Below, one piece after another: positions 56,212-64,000 of a stretch of 64,000 bases of DNA; within the stretch, counting starts at the first letter, position 1; each line of letters begins with the position of its first letter. The stretch is from positions 1 through 64,000 of the forward strand of contig JBJMGI010000078.1 in NCBI GenBank assembly GCA_045807945.1. The letters are read 5' to 3'. The position numbers were made by a program, and so were the translations under genes. The notes beneath the pieces were generated by a model that saw only the letters and a list, made by a program, of their open reading frames with translations, did not search any database and was not told where the DNA came from. Source of the DNA: CAVQGF01 sp045807945. GTDB lineage: Bacteria > Acidobacteriota > Terriglobia > Terriglobales > Acidobacteriaceae.

Positions 56212-56823
56212 TCAGGTGGATTTGCGTCGGCGAGCTAGTCCCTTAGCCGAGGCCTCGGACCCAGGTGGTTCACGGAACGGTTCCACAGAAATGCGCTCGT
56301 AACACACTTCTAGCACCTCCAGGCATTCTGTACCGCCCGGCGCTTGGAGGACTACGCTGTCGCCCGCTGCCGACTTCATCAACGCGCGCCCCAGAGGTGA
56401 CATCCAACTGATGTGGTTGCGGTTGAGATCGACCTCGTCCGCGCCCACGATGCTCACCACTCGCTCCTCTCCCGCCGAATTGCAATAGCGCACGGTCGCT
56501 CCGAAGAAGGCCCTGGTCTTCGCTTGCCCTGCTCTCAGAGCTTCCGGGTCCACCACTTCCGCGGCTTCAATTCGCTTTGTGAGAAACCGAATCCGCCCAT
56601 CGATCTGCCGCAGCCGCCGCTTGCCATACTGATAGTCGGCGTTTTCACTGCGATCACCGTTACTGGCAGCCCACGCCACCACCTCCACCACGGCTGGGCG
56701 TTCGCTGGTGAGCAGAAACCGATGCTCATCATTGAGGCGCTGCAGCCCGCCCGGTGTTATGTAATTCTTGCCTCGGGTGGCGGGCTCGTCCGCTTGTGGC
56801 TTTCTCGTAAATCCTTTTCGCAT
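56212..56823 (-). CDS. greB: Transcription elongation factor GreB
   Basis: GreB enters the secondary channel of RNA polymerase and stimulates transcript cleavage in backtracked complexes. The 203-residue product has the N-terminal coiled coil with the tip VVAWAASNGDRSENADYQYG (acidic pair for Mg2+) and KRRLRQIDGRIRFLTKRIEA. The FKBP-like C-domain contains GADEVDLNRNHISWMSPLGR ALMKSAAGD. WAAS-GDRSENADYQY favours GreB over GreA. The protein is longer than usual, with extra tails at both ends. Confidence 0.88.
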   Translation of the reverse strand: MRKGFTRKPQADEPATRGKNYITPGGLQRLNDEHRFLLTSERPAVVEVVAWAASNGDRSENADYQYGKRRLRQIDGRIRFLTKRIEAAEVVDPEALRAGQAKTRAFFGATVRYCNSAGEERVVSIVGADEVDLNRNHISWMSPLGRALMKSAAGDSVVLQAPGGTECLEVLEVCYERISVEPFREPPGSEASAKGLARRRKST

Positions 56824-57018
56824 CTCGTAATCATTCTCCTATCTCAAAAGTCGAGATAAACTTCAGCATCAGCCCAGGAAATACTAGCGAAATCGACCGC
56901 CCTGATTTCAAAACTGTTGCAGAAGAAAACAAAGCACCAAAACAGCGGGTTATGACACAGCCGGGACACAAACGGCGTGCCATCCAGCGCGCGACCTCTC
57001 TAAGTTGTTGAGAAATTT

Positions 57019-57094
57019 TGGTGGACCTGGTCGGGATCGAACCGACGACCTCTTCCATGCCATGGAAGCGCGCTCCCAGCTGCGCCACAGGCCC
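57019..57094 (-). tRNA. tRNA-Ala (anticodon GGC)
   Basis: The 76-nt cloverleaf has acceptor GGGCCTG/CAGGTCC, with the G3-U70 alanine identity pair. The D stem is GCGC/GCGC, the anticodon stem CTTCC/GGAAG has loop ATGGCAT (GGC), and the T stem is GTCGG/CCGAC with loop TTCGATC. The discriminator is A and the CCA end is encoded. It reads GCC/GCU codons. Confidence 0.96.
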
Positions 57095-57215
57095 ACTGTG
57101 TTGAAGGAAGGACGAACTTTTATTTTCGCTTAGCCCCGCAGGTTAGTCAAACCTGAGCGGACAGGCTCCGCTCAGGACTGTCGCGAAACGGGACACCAGA
57201 AACCAAAAGCGGTTC

Positions 57216-58418
57216 TTAGAAGTTGAACATATCGCGCATGTCGCCAGACTGGCCGTTGCGGCTGTTCAGCGAACCCAGATTCCAGTTCCACTGGATGAAG
57301 CTGAGGATGGAAACATCGTCCATGGTCACGTGAGAGACGTACCCCTGCTTGGCCAGCGGCGAGATCACGAGCATGGGGACGCGCACTCCCAATCCTTGGC
57401 TGTCGACCGGCGGAGGAGGAACGTGGTCATACCAGCCGCCACCTTCGTCCCAGATCACGATGATCGCGGTCTCAGACCAACCAGGCGACGCTTGCACCCT
57501 CTGAACCATGTCCGCGAGCCAGTTCAACCCGACGAACATTTCGCCGGAACCGGGGTGCATAGAGTGCACCGGTCCCGGCTGCACGAAAGTCACTGACGGT
57601 AAAGTGTTGTTGTCGATCTCCGCGAAGAAGTTCGAGGTGTCTTGAATGTGATCGCTGTTTTGCGTACTGGTAAAGTACTGGAACGGGTTCTGCGTAGCAA
57701 CGTACCCCAAACCGCACTGGTTGTAGTTTTCGTGGAACCATGTCCAGGTGATGTTCTTGCTCGTCAGCTGGTCGCCGACATTGGGGAATGTGAACGGTTG
57801 GGCAGCAGCATCGGGTTTCTGGCACGGGCCATAAGAGGGCTGCACGCTGAAGATGAAATTATTGTCACTCGCCGCCACCAGGTAAAGCGGATTTGTGGGC
57901 GCGCTGCCCGCGGCAGACGAAAAGAAGTGGTCCGCCAGAGCGAACTGGCCGGCTAACGACCAGAGCCGGTCCATGCCCATGATGCTGGAATCGTAATAGC
58001 CCATTGACGTGTTGCCGATTCGCCTTGCAAACCCATCCATGTTGCCGCCATCCAGAGACGCAACATAGTCAGCATGCGAGTGGCCCAGGTCAGCAGGGTT
58101 CGTGTTCGTCAGTAGGAAAGGGCTGATCGTGCCCCCGTCGGCGCTCGGCTGGGTGTAGCCGGGAACTCCGGGGCGAAGCCCCTCGATCGTCTGGCCATTC
58201 GGCGGAATGAACGTGCCGAACAGGTGGTCAAAGGAGCTGTTCTGCATAACCACGACAATGACGCGCTTCACTGCGGACTGAGTCTCAGAGTTGGCGCCTC
58301 CACCGTCAGAATTCTGACTGGAGACTCCTCTACAGGCGGACATCGTCATTGCCAGCACCGTTGCCGCAATAAGTGAAGGCAGCTTCTTCGTTTTAAAACA
58401 TCGGTCGTTCATCTTCAT
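57216..58418 (-). CDS. Phospholipase C/AcpA-type phosphoesterase, secreted
   Basis: The 400-residue product has a signal with a lipobox-like end (SLIAATVLAMTMSAC). The phosphoesterase family core follows: VKRVIVVVMQNSSFDHLFGT (canonical ENRSFDH here QNSSFDH), MHPGSGEMFVGLNWLADMVQ and TAIIVIWDEGGGWYDHVPPP. These are metal-site motifs of the AcpA/PLC superfamily. The Glu-to-Gln change at the first motif is notable. The frame is open 196 codons upstream of 58418, but those residues do not look like protein and overlap the divergent gene. The start could also be 58412. Confidence 0.85.
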   Translation of the reverse strand: MKMNDRCFKTKKLPSLIAATVLAMTMSACRGVSSQNSDGGGANSETQSAVKRVIVVVMQNSSFDHLFGTFIPPNGQTIEGLRPGVPGYTQPSADGGTISPFLLTNTNPADLGHSHADYVASLDGGNMDGFARRIGNTSMGYYDSSIMGMDRLWSLAGQFALADHFFSSAAGSAPTNPLYLVAASDNNFIFSVQPSYGPCQKPDAAAQPFTFPNVGDQLTSKNITWTWFHENYNQCGLGYVATQNPFQYFTSTQNSDHIQDTSNFFAEIDNNTLPSVTFVQPGPVHSMHPGSGEMFVGLNWLADMVQRVQASPGWSETAIIVIWDEGGGWYDHVPPPPVDSQGLGVRVPMLVISPLAKQGYVSHVTMDDVSILSFIQWNWNLGSLNSRNGQSGDMRDMFNF

Positions 58419-58616
58419 CTTCAGGGGAACCCGGAGCCAGGGAATGGCTTTGCACCTAAATGGATAGCAAATAGAGAGAGGAAGTTGCCCTGCAGCTCTG
58501 GATTGCTCTCGGTGGCAGAGGGTGGGGTACACTGGCGTACCGGGCGATTGACAAACCATTTGCCCAGAGTCGCTCATCTGAGTTCTCAGGCCCATTCCCT
58601 GCATTAAGGACATGCA

Positions 58617-59213
58617 ATGAAACGTACGACGTGGCTCCTGGCAGTCACACTCTGTTCCCTGCTTGCTCTCTTTCCGAGGCAAGCGGCCGCACAAGCAGCC
58701 AATCAGTCCGATGTTGCGGTCATCATTAGCCAAGTCAGCCAGGCATCCTCGGATGCGCAACGCGATGTTGCCCACCTTCGGATTGATAAATGGAAGATGG
58801 AGGGCGACGAGAGGCGCCGCGCCGAAGCTCGCGCCGAGTCCATATCGCGCAATCTGACTGCAGCTTTGCCGGGAATGCTTGACGCTGTGCGCGTCGCGCC
58901 CAACAGCCTTGCCGCTACCTTCAAGCTCTACCGCAATCTGAGCGCGCTCAGCGATCCGCTGGCTGCCCTCACCGACGACGCAGCGAACGGCTCGAAGGAA
59001 GAGCACAACGCGTTGGCACTGGATGCGGAGAATCTCGAACGCGCACGCCTCGCGCTAGGAGACCGCCTGGAACGGATAACCGCCAACGCCGACGCCGATT
59101 TGGCAAAACTCCGAGCCGGCGCCAAGCCCCAAACGGCGGCTGGACCGAAGAAAATCGTCATTGACGATTCCGCGCCTGCCCCCAAGAAACCCCGCAAGAA
59201 GACGACCCCGTAA
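58617..59213 (+). CDS. Secreted helical protein, function unknown
   Basis: The 198-residue protein has a signal peptide (MKRTTWLLAVTLCSLLALFP RQAAAQ). A long helical region (VAVIISQVSQASSDAQRDVA to ERITANADADLAKL) precedes a basic Pro/Lys C-tail (APKKPRKKTTP). It resembles short periplasmic acidobacterial proteins of unknown role. It stands 132 bases before the ECF promoter and may belong to the same envelope-stress locus. Confidence 0.72.
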   Translation: MKRTTWLLAVTLCSLLALFPRQAAAQAANQSDVAVIISQVSQASSDAQRDVAHLRIDKWKMEGDERRRAEARAESISRNLTAALPGMLDAVRVAPNSLAATFKLYRNLSALSDPLAALTDDAANGSKEEHNALALDAENLERARLALGDRLERITANADADLAKLRAGAKPQTAAGPKKIVIDDSAPAPKKPRKKTTP

Positions 59214-59244
59214 ATACCCGCAAATCATTGCCCTAGCTAAGGCC

Positions 59245-59279
59245 GGAACCTTACAGAACCACTTGGTGTCTAAGTGGTT
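59245..59279 (+). promoter_or_regulatory. ECF-sigma-type promoter overlapping a perfect dyad
   Basis: GGAACC-TT (59245-59252) and GTCTAA (59268-59273) are separated by 17 bases, matching RpoE/ECF promoters (GGAAC and GTC elements). The predicted start is about 70 bases before the sigma gene. A perfect 8-bp dyad AACCACTT-N7-AAGTGGTT (59257-59264 and 59272-59279) overlaps the spacer and -10 element. It may be an operator or a hairpin at the transcript start. Confidence 0.7.
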
Positions 59280-59351
59280 GGTGGCTTGAGACCCTCCCCC
59301 GAGCCACTCTGGAAAACAGTGGTTTGCCGTGCTAAGGTTTGAGGTGACGCC

Positions 59352-60089
59352 GTGAAACTGGCGGGAGCATCAACTTTGGGCAACGTAGCCAGCGCGTTAG
59401 GGGTCCACAGCGAAGAGCATTCAGTCGTCGCTGAGCTGAAGGCGGGTTCCGAAGATGCCTTCTCCTGGCTGATCGCGCACTACCACCAGCCCGTCTACAG
59501 CCTGGTTTATCGCATGGTGAACGACCCGGCCGACGCTGCCGACACCGTGCAGGAAGTCTTCATCAAGGTCTTCCGCGGCATCAAGCGGTTCAACGGACAG
59601 TCGAGCCTGAAGACCTGGATATACCGCATCGCCGTGCATGAAGCTTCGAACCGCCGTCGCTGGTGGTTCCGGCACAAGGGAAAAGAAGTCACCATCGAGG
59701 CGGAAGCTCGCGAGCAAGACGAAGCTCCCGGCCTTGGTTACAAAGACACCTTGCAGGACGGCCACGAGTCGCCCTTCGAAAGCGCCATGCACGAGGAAGT
59801 GCGGGCGAAGGTGGAGATGGAATTGGCGCAGCTGAACGAGCCTTATCGCACGACTGTCGTGCTGCGCGATATTGAAGATCTTTCGTACGAGGAGATCGCC
59901 GAGATCACAGGCGTCTCGCTCGGAACAGTGAAATCGCGCTTGATGCGTGGTCGCCAGGCGCTGAAGAAAAGATTGGAACAGTACGTGAAGCAACATGGGG
60001 CTGAACTCGGGTTATCTGCAGGCGCGGCCAAGAAAGCCGCTGCGCCCGAGCGTGCGAACGATTCGCACGCTACAGAGGTGTCACGATGA
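59352..60089 (+). CDS. rpoE: ECF-family RNA polymerase sigma factor
   Basis: The 245-residue sigma-70 family ECF protein has region 2 (FSWLIAHYHQPVYSLVYRMV, AADTVQEVFIKVFRGIKRFN, SSLKTWIYRIAVHEASNRRR). A linker and region 4 follow (LNEPYRTTVVLRDIEDLSYE EIAEITGVSLGTVKSRLMRG). The C-terminal extension (about 35 residues, Ala/Lys-rich) is longer than in RpoE. GTG at 59352 follows GAGGTGAC. The stop overlaps the anti-sigma start (ATGA). An ECF-type promoter at 59245-59273 suggests autoregulation. The symbol is a family-level label. Confidence 0.92.
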   Translation: MKLAGASTLGNVASALGVHSEEHSVVAELKAGSEDAFSWLIAHYHQPVYSLVYRMVNDPADAADTVQEVFIKVFRGIKRFNGQSSLKTWIYRIAVHEASNRRRWWFRHKGKEVTIEAEAREQDEAPGLGYKDTLQDGHESPFESAMHEEVRAKVEMELAQLNEPYRTTVVLRDIEDLSYEEIAEITGVSLGTVKSRLMRGRQALKKRLEQYVKQHGAELGLSAGAAKKAAAPERANDSHATEVSR

Positions 60090-60766
60090 TCTCCACACAA
60101 ACACAATGTGCGCAGGCTCGCGCCATGTTCTCTTCGTATCTCGATGGTGCGCTTACCGGCGCCGAGATGCAGAGCATCGCGCGCCACATGCAGGAATGTG
60201 GCGAATGCCGCGCCGAGTATTCGTCACTTGCAAAGAGCCAGCGGCTGGTCGCTTCGCTTGGCCGCAAAGCGGCGCCTTCAGAGCTTGCCTTGCGCTTGAA
60301 AATCGCGCTCTCACGCGAATCGCAACGCGTGCCCTGGTACGAGTCGCTTTCATTGCAATGGCAGATGGCGATGCAGAATTTCATGCTGCCTGCCACCGCC
60401 GGCCTCTGCAGCGCGCTGCTCTTCTTCGGGATACTGATCGGCTACGTAGCGCTGCCGGCGAGCGCCTCTGCACGGAACACCGACGTTCCGACCATGCTCT
60501 TCACGCCGGCGCAGCTGCGCATGGCACCGAGCGAGATGCAGCTTGGTCTTCCTACTGATGAATCGATCGTCGTGGAAACGTTGGTGGACGCGAACGGGCG
60601 CGTGGAATCTTATCGCGTGATCTCCGCTCCGGTAGATTCGCAGAAGTTGATTCCCAAACTCGACAACATGATGATCTTCACGACTTTCCGTCCGGCCACC
60701 GCGTTCGGCAAGCCGACGCCGAGCCGCGTAGTGCTCTCGTTCTCGAGCGTCAGCGTCCGCGGATAG
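60086..60766 (+). CDS. Zinc-finger anti-sigma factor with a periplasmic TonB-C-like domain
   Basis: The 226-residue protein has a cytosolic ZAS motif HMQECGECRAEY (His34, Cys38, Cys41) that binds ECF sigma, and one membrane helix (about 98-122, MLPATAGLCSALLFFGILIG). A periplasmic domain (ESIVVETLVDANGRVESYRV, PKLDNMMIFTTFRPA) follows. The beta-strand pattern of the latter looks like a TonB C-terminal or partner domain. It is translationally coupled to the sigma gene by the ATGA overlap. The periplasmic half is probably the stress sensor. A terminator follows. Confidence 0.88.
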   Translation: MISTQTQCAQARAMFSSYLDGALTGAEMQSIARHMQECGECRAEYSSLAKSQRLVASLGRKAAPSELALRLKIALSRESQRVPWYESLSLQWQMAMQNFMLPATAGLCSALLFFGILIGYVALPASASARNTDVPTMLFTPAQLRMAPSEMQLGLPTDESIVVETLVDANGRVESYRVISAPVDSQKLIPKLDNMMIFTTFRPATAFGKPTPSRVVLSFSSVSVRG

Positions 60767-60786
60767 CGCCTTTCGAATTGATGTAG

Positions 60787-60816
60787 GCGCGCAGGTCCTC
60801 CTGCGCGCGCTTTTTT
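60787..60816 (+). terminator. Terminator of the sigma/anti-sigma operon
   Basis: GCGCGCAGG-TCCT-CCTGCGCGC is followed by six T's. Confidence 0.88.
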
Positions 60817-60866
60817 GTCTGGAAGCATTCACTGGCATAAACTAGAACGATTCCCAGGAGGTTCTT

Positions 60867-62447
60867 CTGCGCCCCGCGGCCCTGCTGTCGTTATTTCTGT
60901 TCACTTCTTCATTAGTTTGGCCGCAACAGGGCGCCTCCTCGTCCAAAGCAGGCTCGTATACACCTGCGGAAGCGCCGCAATCGAAGATCACCTTCGACTC
61001 GAGCGAGACTCTTTTCACCATCTTCTCTGCCCTGAACGCTTGCGGTTACGACGCGGACCTCGCGTCGGCGCAGCCCGTGCGCCAAGAAGTCCGTACCGCG
61101 CTTGCACGTGCGGCGTCCAGCTCAAATGAGGCGCGCCTCGCACAAACCCGGCTTTGCGCCTTTTACCGCGAGCACACGCAACTGGATCCTGCGCACACGC
61201 TCGCGCAATACATTTCACTCGGACTTTACGTTGCCGAGCCGCCGAAGTTTACGTTGACTACTCCAGAAGCTGACCTTCCGCCGGACGCCGCATACGTCGA
61301 GGGCTTTCTCCCGCTGTTGCGTTCTTACTACGCAGCTGCTGATCTACATTCCATCTGGCAACAGCATCACCCGGATTACGAGAAGATGCTCGCAGGATTT
61401 CACCAGCCGGTCTCGCAGATGATCGCGCAGGTTGATTACTACCTCCGCATGCCGGTCAGTGGATATCTGGGACGGCGCATGGAAGTCTTCGCCGAGCCTA
61501 TGGGGCCATCGTCGCAAGTGAATGCGCGCCAGTACGGCTCCGACTACCTGCTGGTGCTCTCTCCCGACGCGCAGGGATTCAAACTTGATCCCATCCGCCA
61601 TCTTTATCTTCACTTCATTCTCGACCCGCTGGCGACCAAGCACTACAACCAGATCAAAGCCCTGGAGCCGCTGCTTAACGAGGTGCAGAACGCTCCCATG
61701 GAGCAGAGTTTCAAGTACGACATCGGACTTTTGGTTACGGAGTCGCTGGTGCGCGCCATCGAGGCGCGCTTCGTCGGATCGCAGTCCGCAGCGTCGAAGA
61801 AGGATTCGAAACAAGAAGATGCCTTCCGCGAAGCCGCCGTGAAGGATGCGATGGCGGAGGGTTACGTCCTCACCGGGTATTTCTACGAAACCCTGAAAAC
61901 ATTTGAGAAGGAGCCGGCGGGATTAAAGGACAGCTACGGCAACTGGTTGTACAACATCAGCCTGACTCGCGAGCAAAAGCGGGCGCGGGAGATCGTTTTC
62001 AAGGACCGCGCCGCTCCGGAACTGGTGCATGCATCTAAGCCGATGCAGGTCGGGCTGGTGGATGCTGCTGAATCCAAGCTTGCCGCGGGCGATGTCTCCG
62101 GGGCTGAGCAGTTGGCGCAAGCCGCATTACAACGGAAAAATGAAGACCCGGCCCGGGCGTTGTTCCTGCTGGCGCGCGCGGCGAGTCTTCGTAACGATCG
62201 CGCGGGAGCGCAGCGCTACTTCGAAGAGACTTTGAAGGTCGCGCTCGAGCCCCGGCTGGTGGCGTGGTCACACATTTATCTGGGACGCATGCTCGATCTG
62301 CAGCAGGAACGTGAAGCTGCTCTGTCGCATTACAAGGCTGCGCTGTCTGCCGGGGACCCCACTCCGGACACGCGATCGGCGGCAGAACGTGGTATCGCGC
62401 AGGCTTATGCTCCGCCCACCTCACAGAGACAGGGCGAGCCGCAATAA
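60867..62447 (+). CDS. Secreted protein with C-terminal TPRs, probable CTG start
   Basis: The reading frame has no ATG, GTG or TTG between its upstream stop (60843) and GTG 61077. CTG at 60867 lies 5 bases after a perfect AGGAGG and begins a clean signal peptide (RPAALLSLFLFTSSLVWPQQ), giving 526 residues. Starting at 61077 would remove this signal and about 70 residues. The middle region (about 100-340) is helical and contains LYLHFILDPLATKHY. The C-terminal part has TPR-like pairs (AAESKLAAGDVSGAEQLAQA, PRLVAWSHIYLGRMLDLQQE). Function unknown. Confidence 0.72.
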   Translation: MRPAALLSLFLFTSSLVWPQQGASSSKAGSYTPAEAPQSKITFDSSETLFTIFSALNACGYDADLASAQPVRQEVRTALARAASSSNEARLAQTRLCAFYREHTQLDPAHTLAQYISLGLYVAEPPKFTLTTPEADLPPDAAYVEGFLPLLRSYYAAADLHSIWQQHHPDYEKMLAGFHQPVSQMIAQVDYYLRMPVSGYLGRRMEVFAEPMGPSSQVNARQYGSDYLLVLSPDAQGFKLDPIRHLYLHFILDPLATKHYNQIKALEPLLNEVQNAPMEQSFKYDIGLLVTESLVRAIEARFVGSQSAASKKDSKQEDAFREAAVKDAMAEGYVLTGYFYETLKTFEKEPAGLKDSYGNWLYNISLTREQKRAREIVFKDRAAPELVHASKPMQVGLVDAAESKLAAGDVSGAEQLAQAALQRKNEDPARALFLLARAASLRNDRAGAQRYFEETLKVALEPRLVAWSHIYLGRMLDLQQEREAALSHYKAALSAGDPTPDTRSAAERGIAQAYAPPTSQRQGEPQ

Positions 62448-62487
62448 AATTCGCGGCTTTTGGCCGCACACGAAAGAGGACGACGAG

Positions 62488-63471
62488 ATGAAGATTCGAT
62501 ATTCCCTACTAGTGATCATGCTGCTTTTGGCGGGAATGGTCTTTGCCCAGGCCGGCAGCTCCAGCGCACCTGCGCAAAACGGCACTCCTGCCGGACAATC
62601 GGCACAGGGTGCGCCCGCCGCGCAAGGCACACAGCCCGCTCAAGGCGCGCAGCCCGGGCAAGCTGCCCAGGCCCCACCTCCGGGGCCACAAGCCAAGAGT
62701 AAAGACGAGTACGACGCCTTCATGCAGGTGCAATCGGCGCCGGATGCGGCGACCGCCGAAAATCTCGCCCTTAACTTTGAAACCAAGTACCCGCAGAGCC
62801 AATTGAAGTCCATGGCCTACAACCTGGTGATGAGGAAATATCAGGAAGGCAACAACGTCGACAAAGTCCTGCAGACCGGCCGCAAGGCGATCTCCTTCGA
62901 TCCTGATGACGTACAGGCGCTGCTTCTCGTCTCTGGCGCCCTCGCAAATACCACGCACGACACCGACATCGATAAAGATGAAAAGCAGACCGAACTCAAG
63001 AAGGATGCAAGCCACGCCATCGAGCTGTTGAATGCCGGCGCGCTTACAAAGCTCGGTGCGAACCAGGAGCAGAATAATGCCGCGCTCGCACTCGCGTACT
63101 CGGCACTGGGAACCATGGATACGCATCTGCACAACTGGACTGCTGCTGAGCCGAACCTGCGCAAGGCCACCGAGCTCACTCCCGATAGCGACGCCGTACT
63201 TTGGCTGAACCTCGCGCTCGCGCTCGATAATCAGCAGAAATATCCCGACGCGCTGAATGCGGCAAACAAAGCCGTCCAACTGGCTTCCGCTCCCGGTTAC
63301 GAAGAAGTGCTGAAGACGGCGCAAGGTGAGCAAGCGCGTTTGAAGCAGCTGTCTGGGTCGGCGACGACTCCAAGTTCAGCGGCTGCGGTTCCGAAATCCG
63401 GAGCAACCGGCGCGATGCCGAATTCGAATGGGGCCACGAGCACACAGACCCAGACAACTCCGAAAAAGTAA
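62488..63471 (+). CDS. Secreted TPR protein with Pro/Ala/Gln linker
   Basis: The 327-residue protein has a signal peptide (YSLLVIMLLLAGMVFAQAGS). An Ala/Gln/Pro low-complexity segment (about 20-70) and TPR helices follow (ENLALNFETKYPQSQLKSMA, ALAYSALGTMDTHLHNWTAA, AVLWLNLALALDNQQKYPDA). A Ser/Thr-rich tail ends it. ATG 62488 follows GAGGA; the frame is open upstream but overlaps the previous gene. It ends 13 bases before rnc. Confidence 0.82.
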   Translation: MKIRYSLLVIMLLLAGMVFAQAGSSSAPAQNGTPAGQSAQGAPAAQGTQPAQGAQPGQAAQAPPPGPQAKSKDEYDAFMQVQSAPDAATAENLALNFETKYPQSQLKSMAYNLVMRKYQEGNNVDKVLQTGRKAISFDPDDVQALLLVSGALANTTHDTDIDKDEKQTELKKDASHAIELLNAGALTKLGANQEQNNAALALAYSALGTMDTHLHNWTAAEPNLRKATELTPDSDAVLWLNLALALDNQQKYPDALNAANKAVQLASAPGYEEVLKTAQGEQARLKQLSGSATTPSSAAAVPKSGATGAMPNSNGATSTQTQTTPKK

Positions 63472-63484
63472 TCAAGAAGAACGA

Positions 63485-64000
63485 TTGACGAACGGCAACA
63501 ACATCACGGCGCTCGAATCGGTGCTGGGCCATCGATTTTCGCGCCGTGAATTGCTTGAGCAGGCTCTCACTCACAGCTCGCACGCGCACGAGGCGGAAGC
63601 AGAAGAGGGCTATGGCTCAGAACCCGCGAATGACAATGAGCAGCTCGAGTTCCTGGGTGACGCCGTCCTAAGCCTTGTGACAAGCGAGGCGCTTTGGCAG
63701 CGCTATCCGGAGTTTCATGAGGGCCAGCTTTCAAAGATGCGAGCGCATTTAGTCAGCGAGCGTCACCTGGTGCACGCAGCCACGCAGATCGGGATCGGCG
63801 ATTTCCTCTTTCTCGGCAAGGGCGAAGAAAAAAGCGGCGGCCGCCAGAAGCCCGCGCTGCTGGCCGATGCCCTCGAAGCTGTCGTCGCCGCGCTTTATCT
63901 CGATGCGGGCCTCGATAGTGTCCGCAAATTCATCCTGAAGAACATTGTCGATCCTGAAATCGAGCGTCTGGATGCGACCACTTCTTCCGGACTTCCCATC
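63485..64000 (+). CDS. rnc: Ribonuclease III (5' part, continues beyond the window)
   Basis: RNase III cleaves double-stranded RNA in rRNA maturation. The first 172 residues are seen: HRFSRRELLEQALTHSSHAH, the signature NEQLEFLGDAVLSLVTSEAL (metal-binding Glu and Asp), HEGQLSKMRAHLVSERHLV and the second acidic site LLADALEAVVAALYLDAGL. The dsRNA-binding domain lies outside. The start is TTG at 63485, behind an AAGAAGAA stretch. An insert HEAEAEEGYGSEPA before the signature motif is longer than in E. coli. Confidence 0.93.
   Translation, partial: MTNGNNITALESVLGHRFSRRELLEQALTHSSHAHEAEAEEGYGSEPANDNEQLEFLGDAVLSLVTSEALWQRYPEFHEGQLSKMRAHLVSERHLVHAATQIGIGDFLFLGKGEEKSGGRQKPALLADALEAVVAALYLDAGLDSVRKFILKNIVDPEIERLDATTSSGLPI

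Noticed and set aside
58419..59006. 196-codon N-terminal extension of the phosphoesterase
   Set aside because: It overlaps the divergent secreted-protein gene and shows no protein-like pattern. The signal peptide starts at 58418.

Overview
The window looks like chromosomal DNA of a soil-type member of the Acidobacteriota (Terriglobia / 'Koribacter'-like). I infer this from the gene families. There are three secreted VWA proteins of the acidobacterial 'VWFA-related' type, a Ser/Thr kinase fused to a TolB-like propeller, an M56/BlaI pair beside a TonB-dependent receptor, a large BNR-repeat exoprotein, and many secreted TPR and peptidase proteins. Base composition and codon use look even throughout. 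I see no prophage, insertion sequence, CRISPR array or integration module. No database search was possible, so family names rest on motifs and remembered family signatures.

Layout. 1-3.4 kb: an intergenic inverted repeat, then pheS-pheT, with a PheT that lacks the usual tRNA-binding insertion. 3.4-6.9 kb: a membrane protein, a hidden 56-residue secreted peptide, a zapB-like gene, zapA, a 6S RNA and lgt. 7-12.3 kb: a decayed acyltransferase, rluD and three VWA proteins. 12.4-22.3 kb: mglA, an M48 peptidase, a single-module Clp-type AAA+ protein, ilvE, a DinB protein, a helix-hairpin-helix protein, pilT, recX, a YihY protein, a thioesterase and a PilZ protein. 22.4-36 kb: the kinase, kdsD, an M13 peptidase, an EamA-like protein, proS, a class A penicillin-binding protein, a TPR protein, a small membrane protein and kdsC. 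36-46.1 kb: an Lhr-type helicase, a DUF5522-like mini-protein, a TonB-C protein, a TPR protein and the BNR exoprotein. 46.1-55.4 kb: M56, blaI and a TonB receptor reading one way, then a receiver protein, a probable methanethiol methyltransferase, a winged-helix/TPR regulator, a second M48 lipoprotein and purU. 55.4-64 kb: a gene remnant, greB, tRNA-Ala, a phosphoesterase, an ECF sigma/anti-sigma pair, two secreted TPR proteins and the start of rnc.

The most interesting regulatory signal is a 17-bp dyad, TACTA-N7-TAGTA. It occurs twice upstream of the TonB receptor-blaI-M56 operon and once inside a sigma-70-like promoter near 55.53 kb that leads to the gene remnant. I read it as a BlaI operator and so a small BlaI regulon. 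Other items worth attention are a clear ECF autoregulatory promoter overlapping a perfect dyad, a 6S RNA placed zapA-6S-lgt, a probable CTG start behind a perfect Shine-Dalgarno, and two small genes below usual length cut-offs. Kdo supply (kdsD, kdsC), lipoprotein maturation (lgt), peptidoglycan synthesis and twitching/polarity genes (pilT, mglA, PilZ) indicate a diderm with surface motility. I found no clearly new defence or mobile system.
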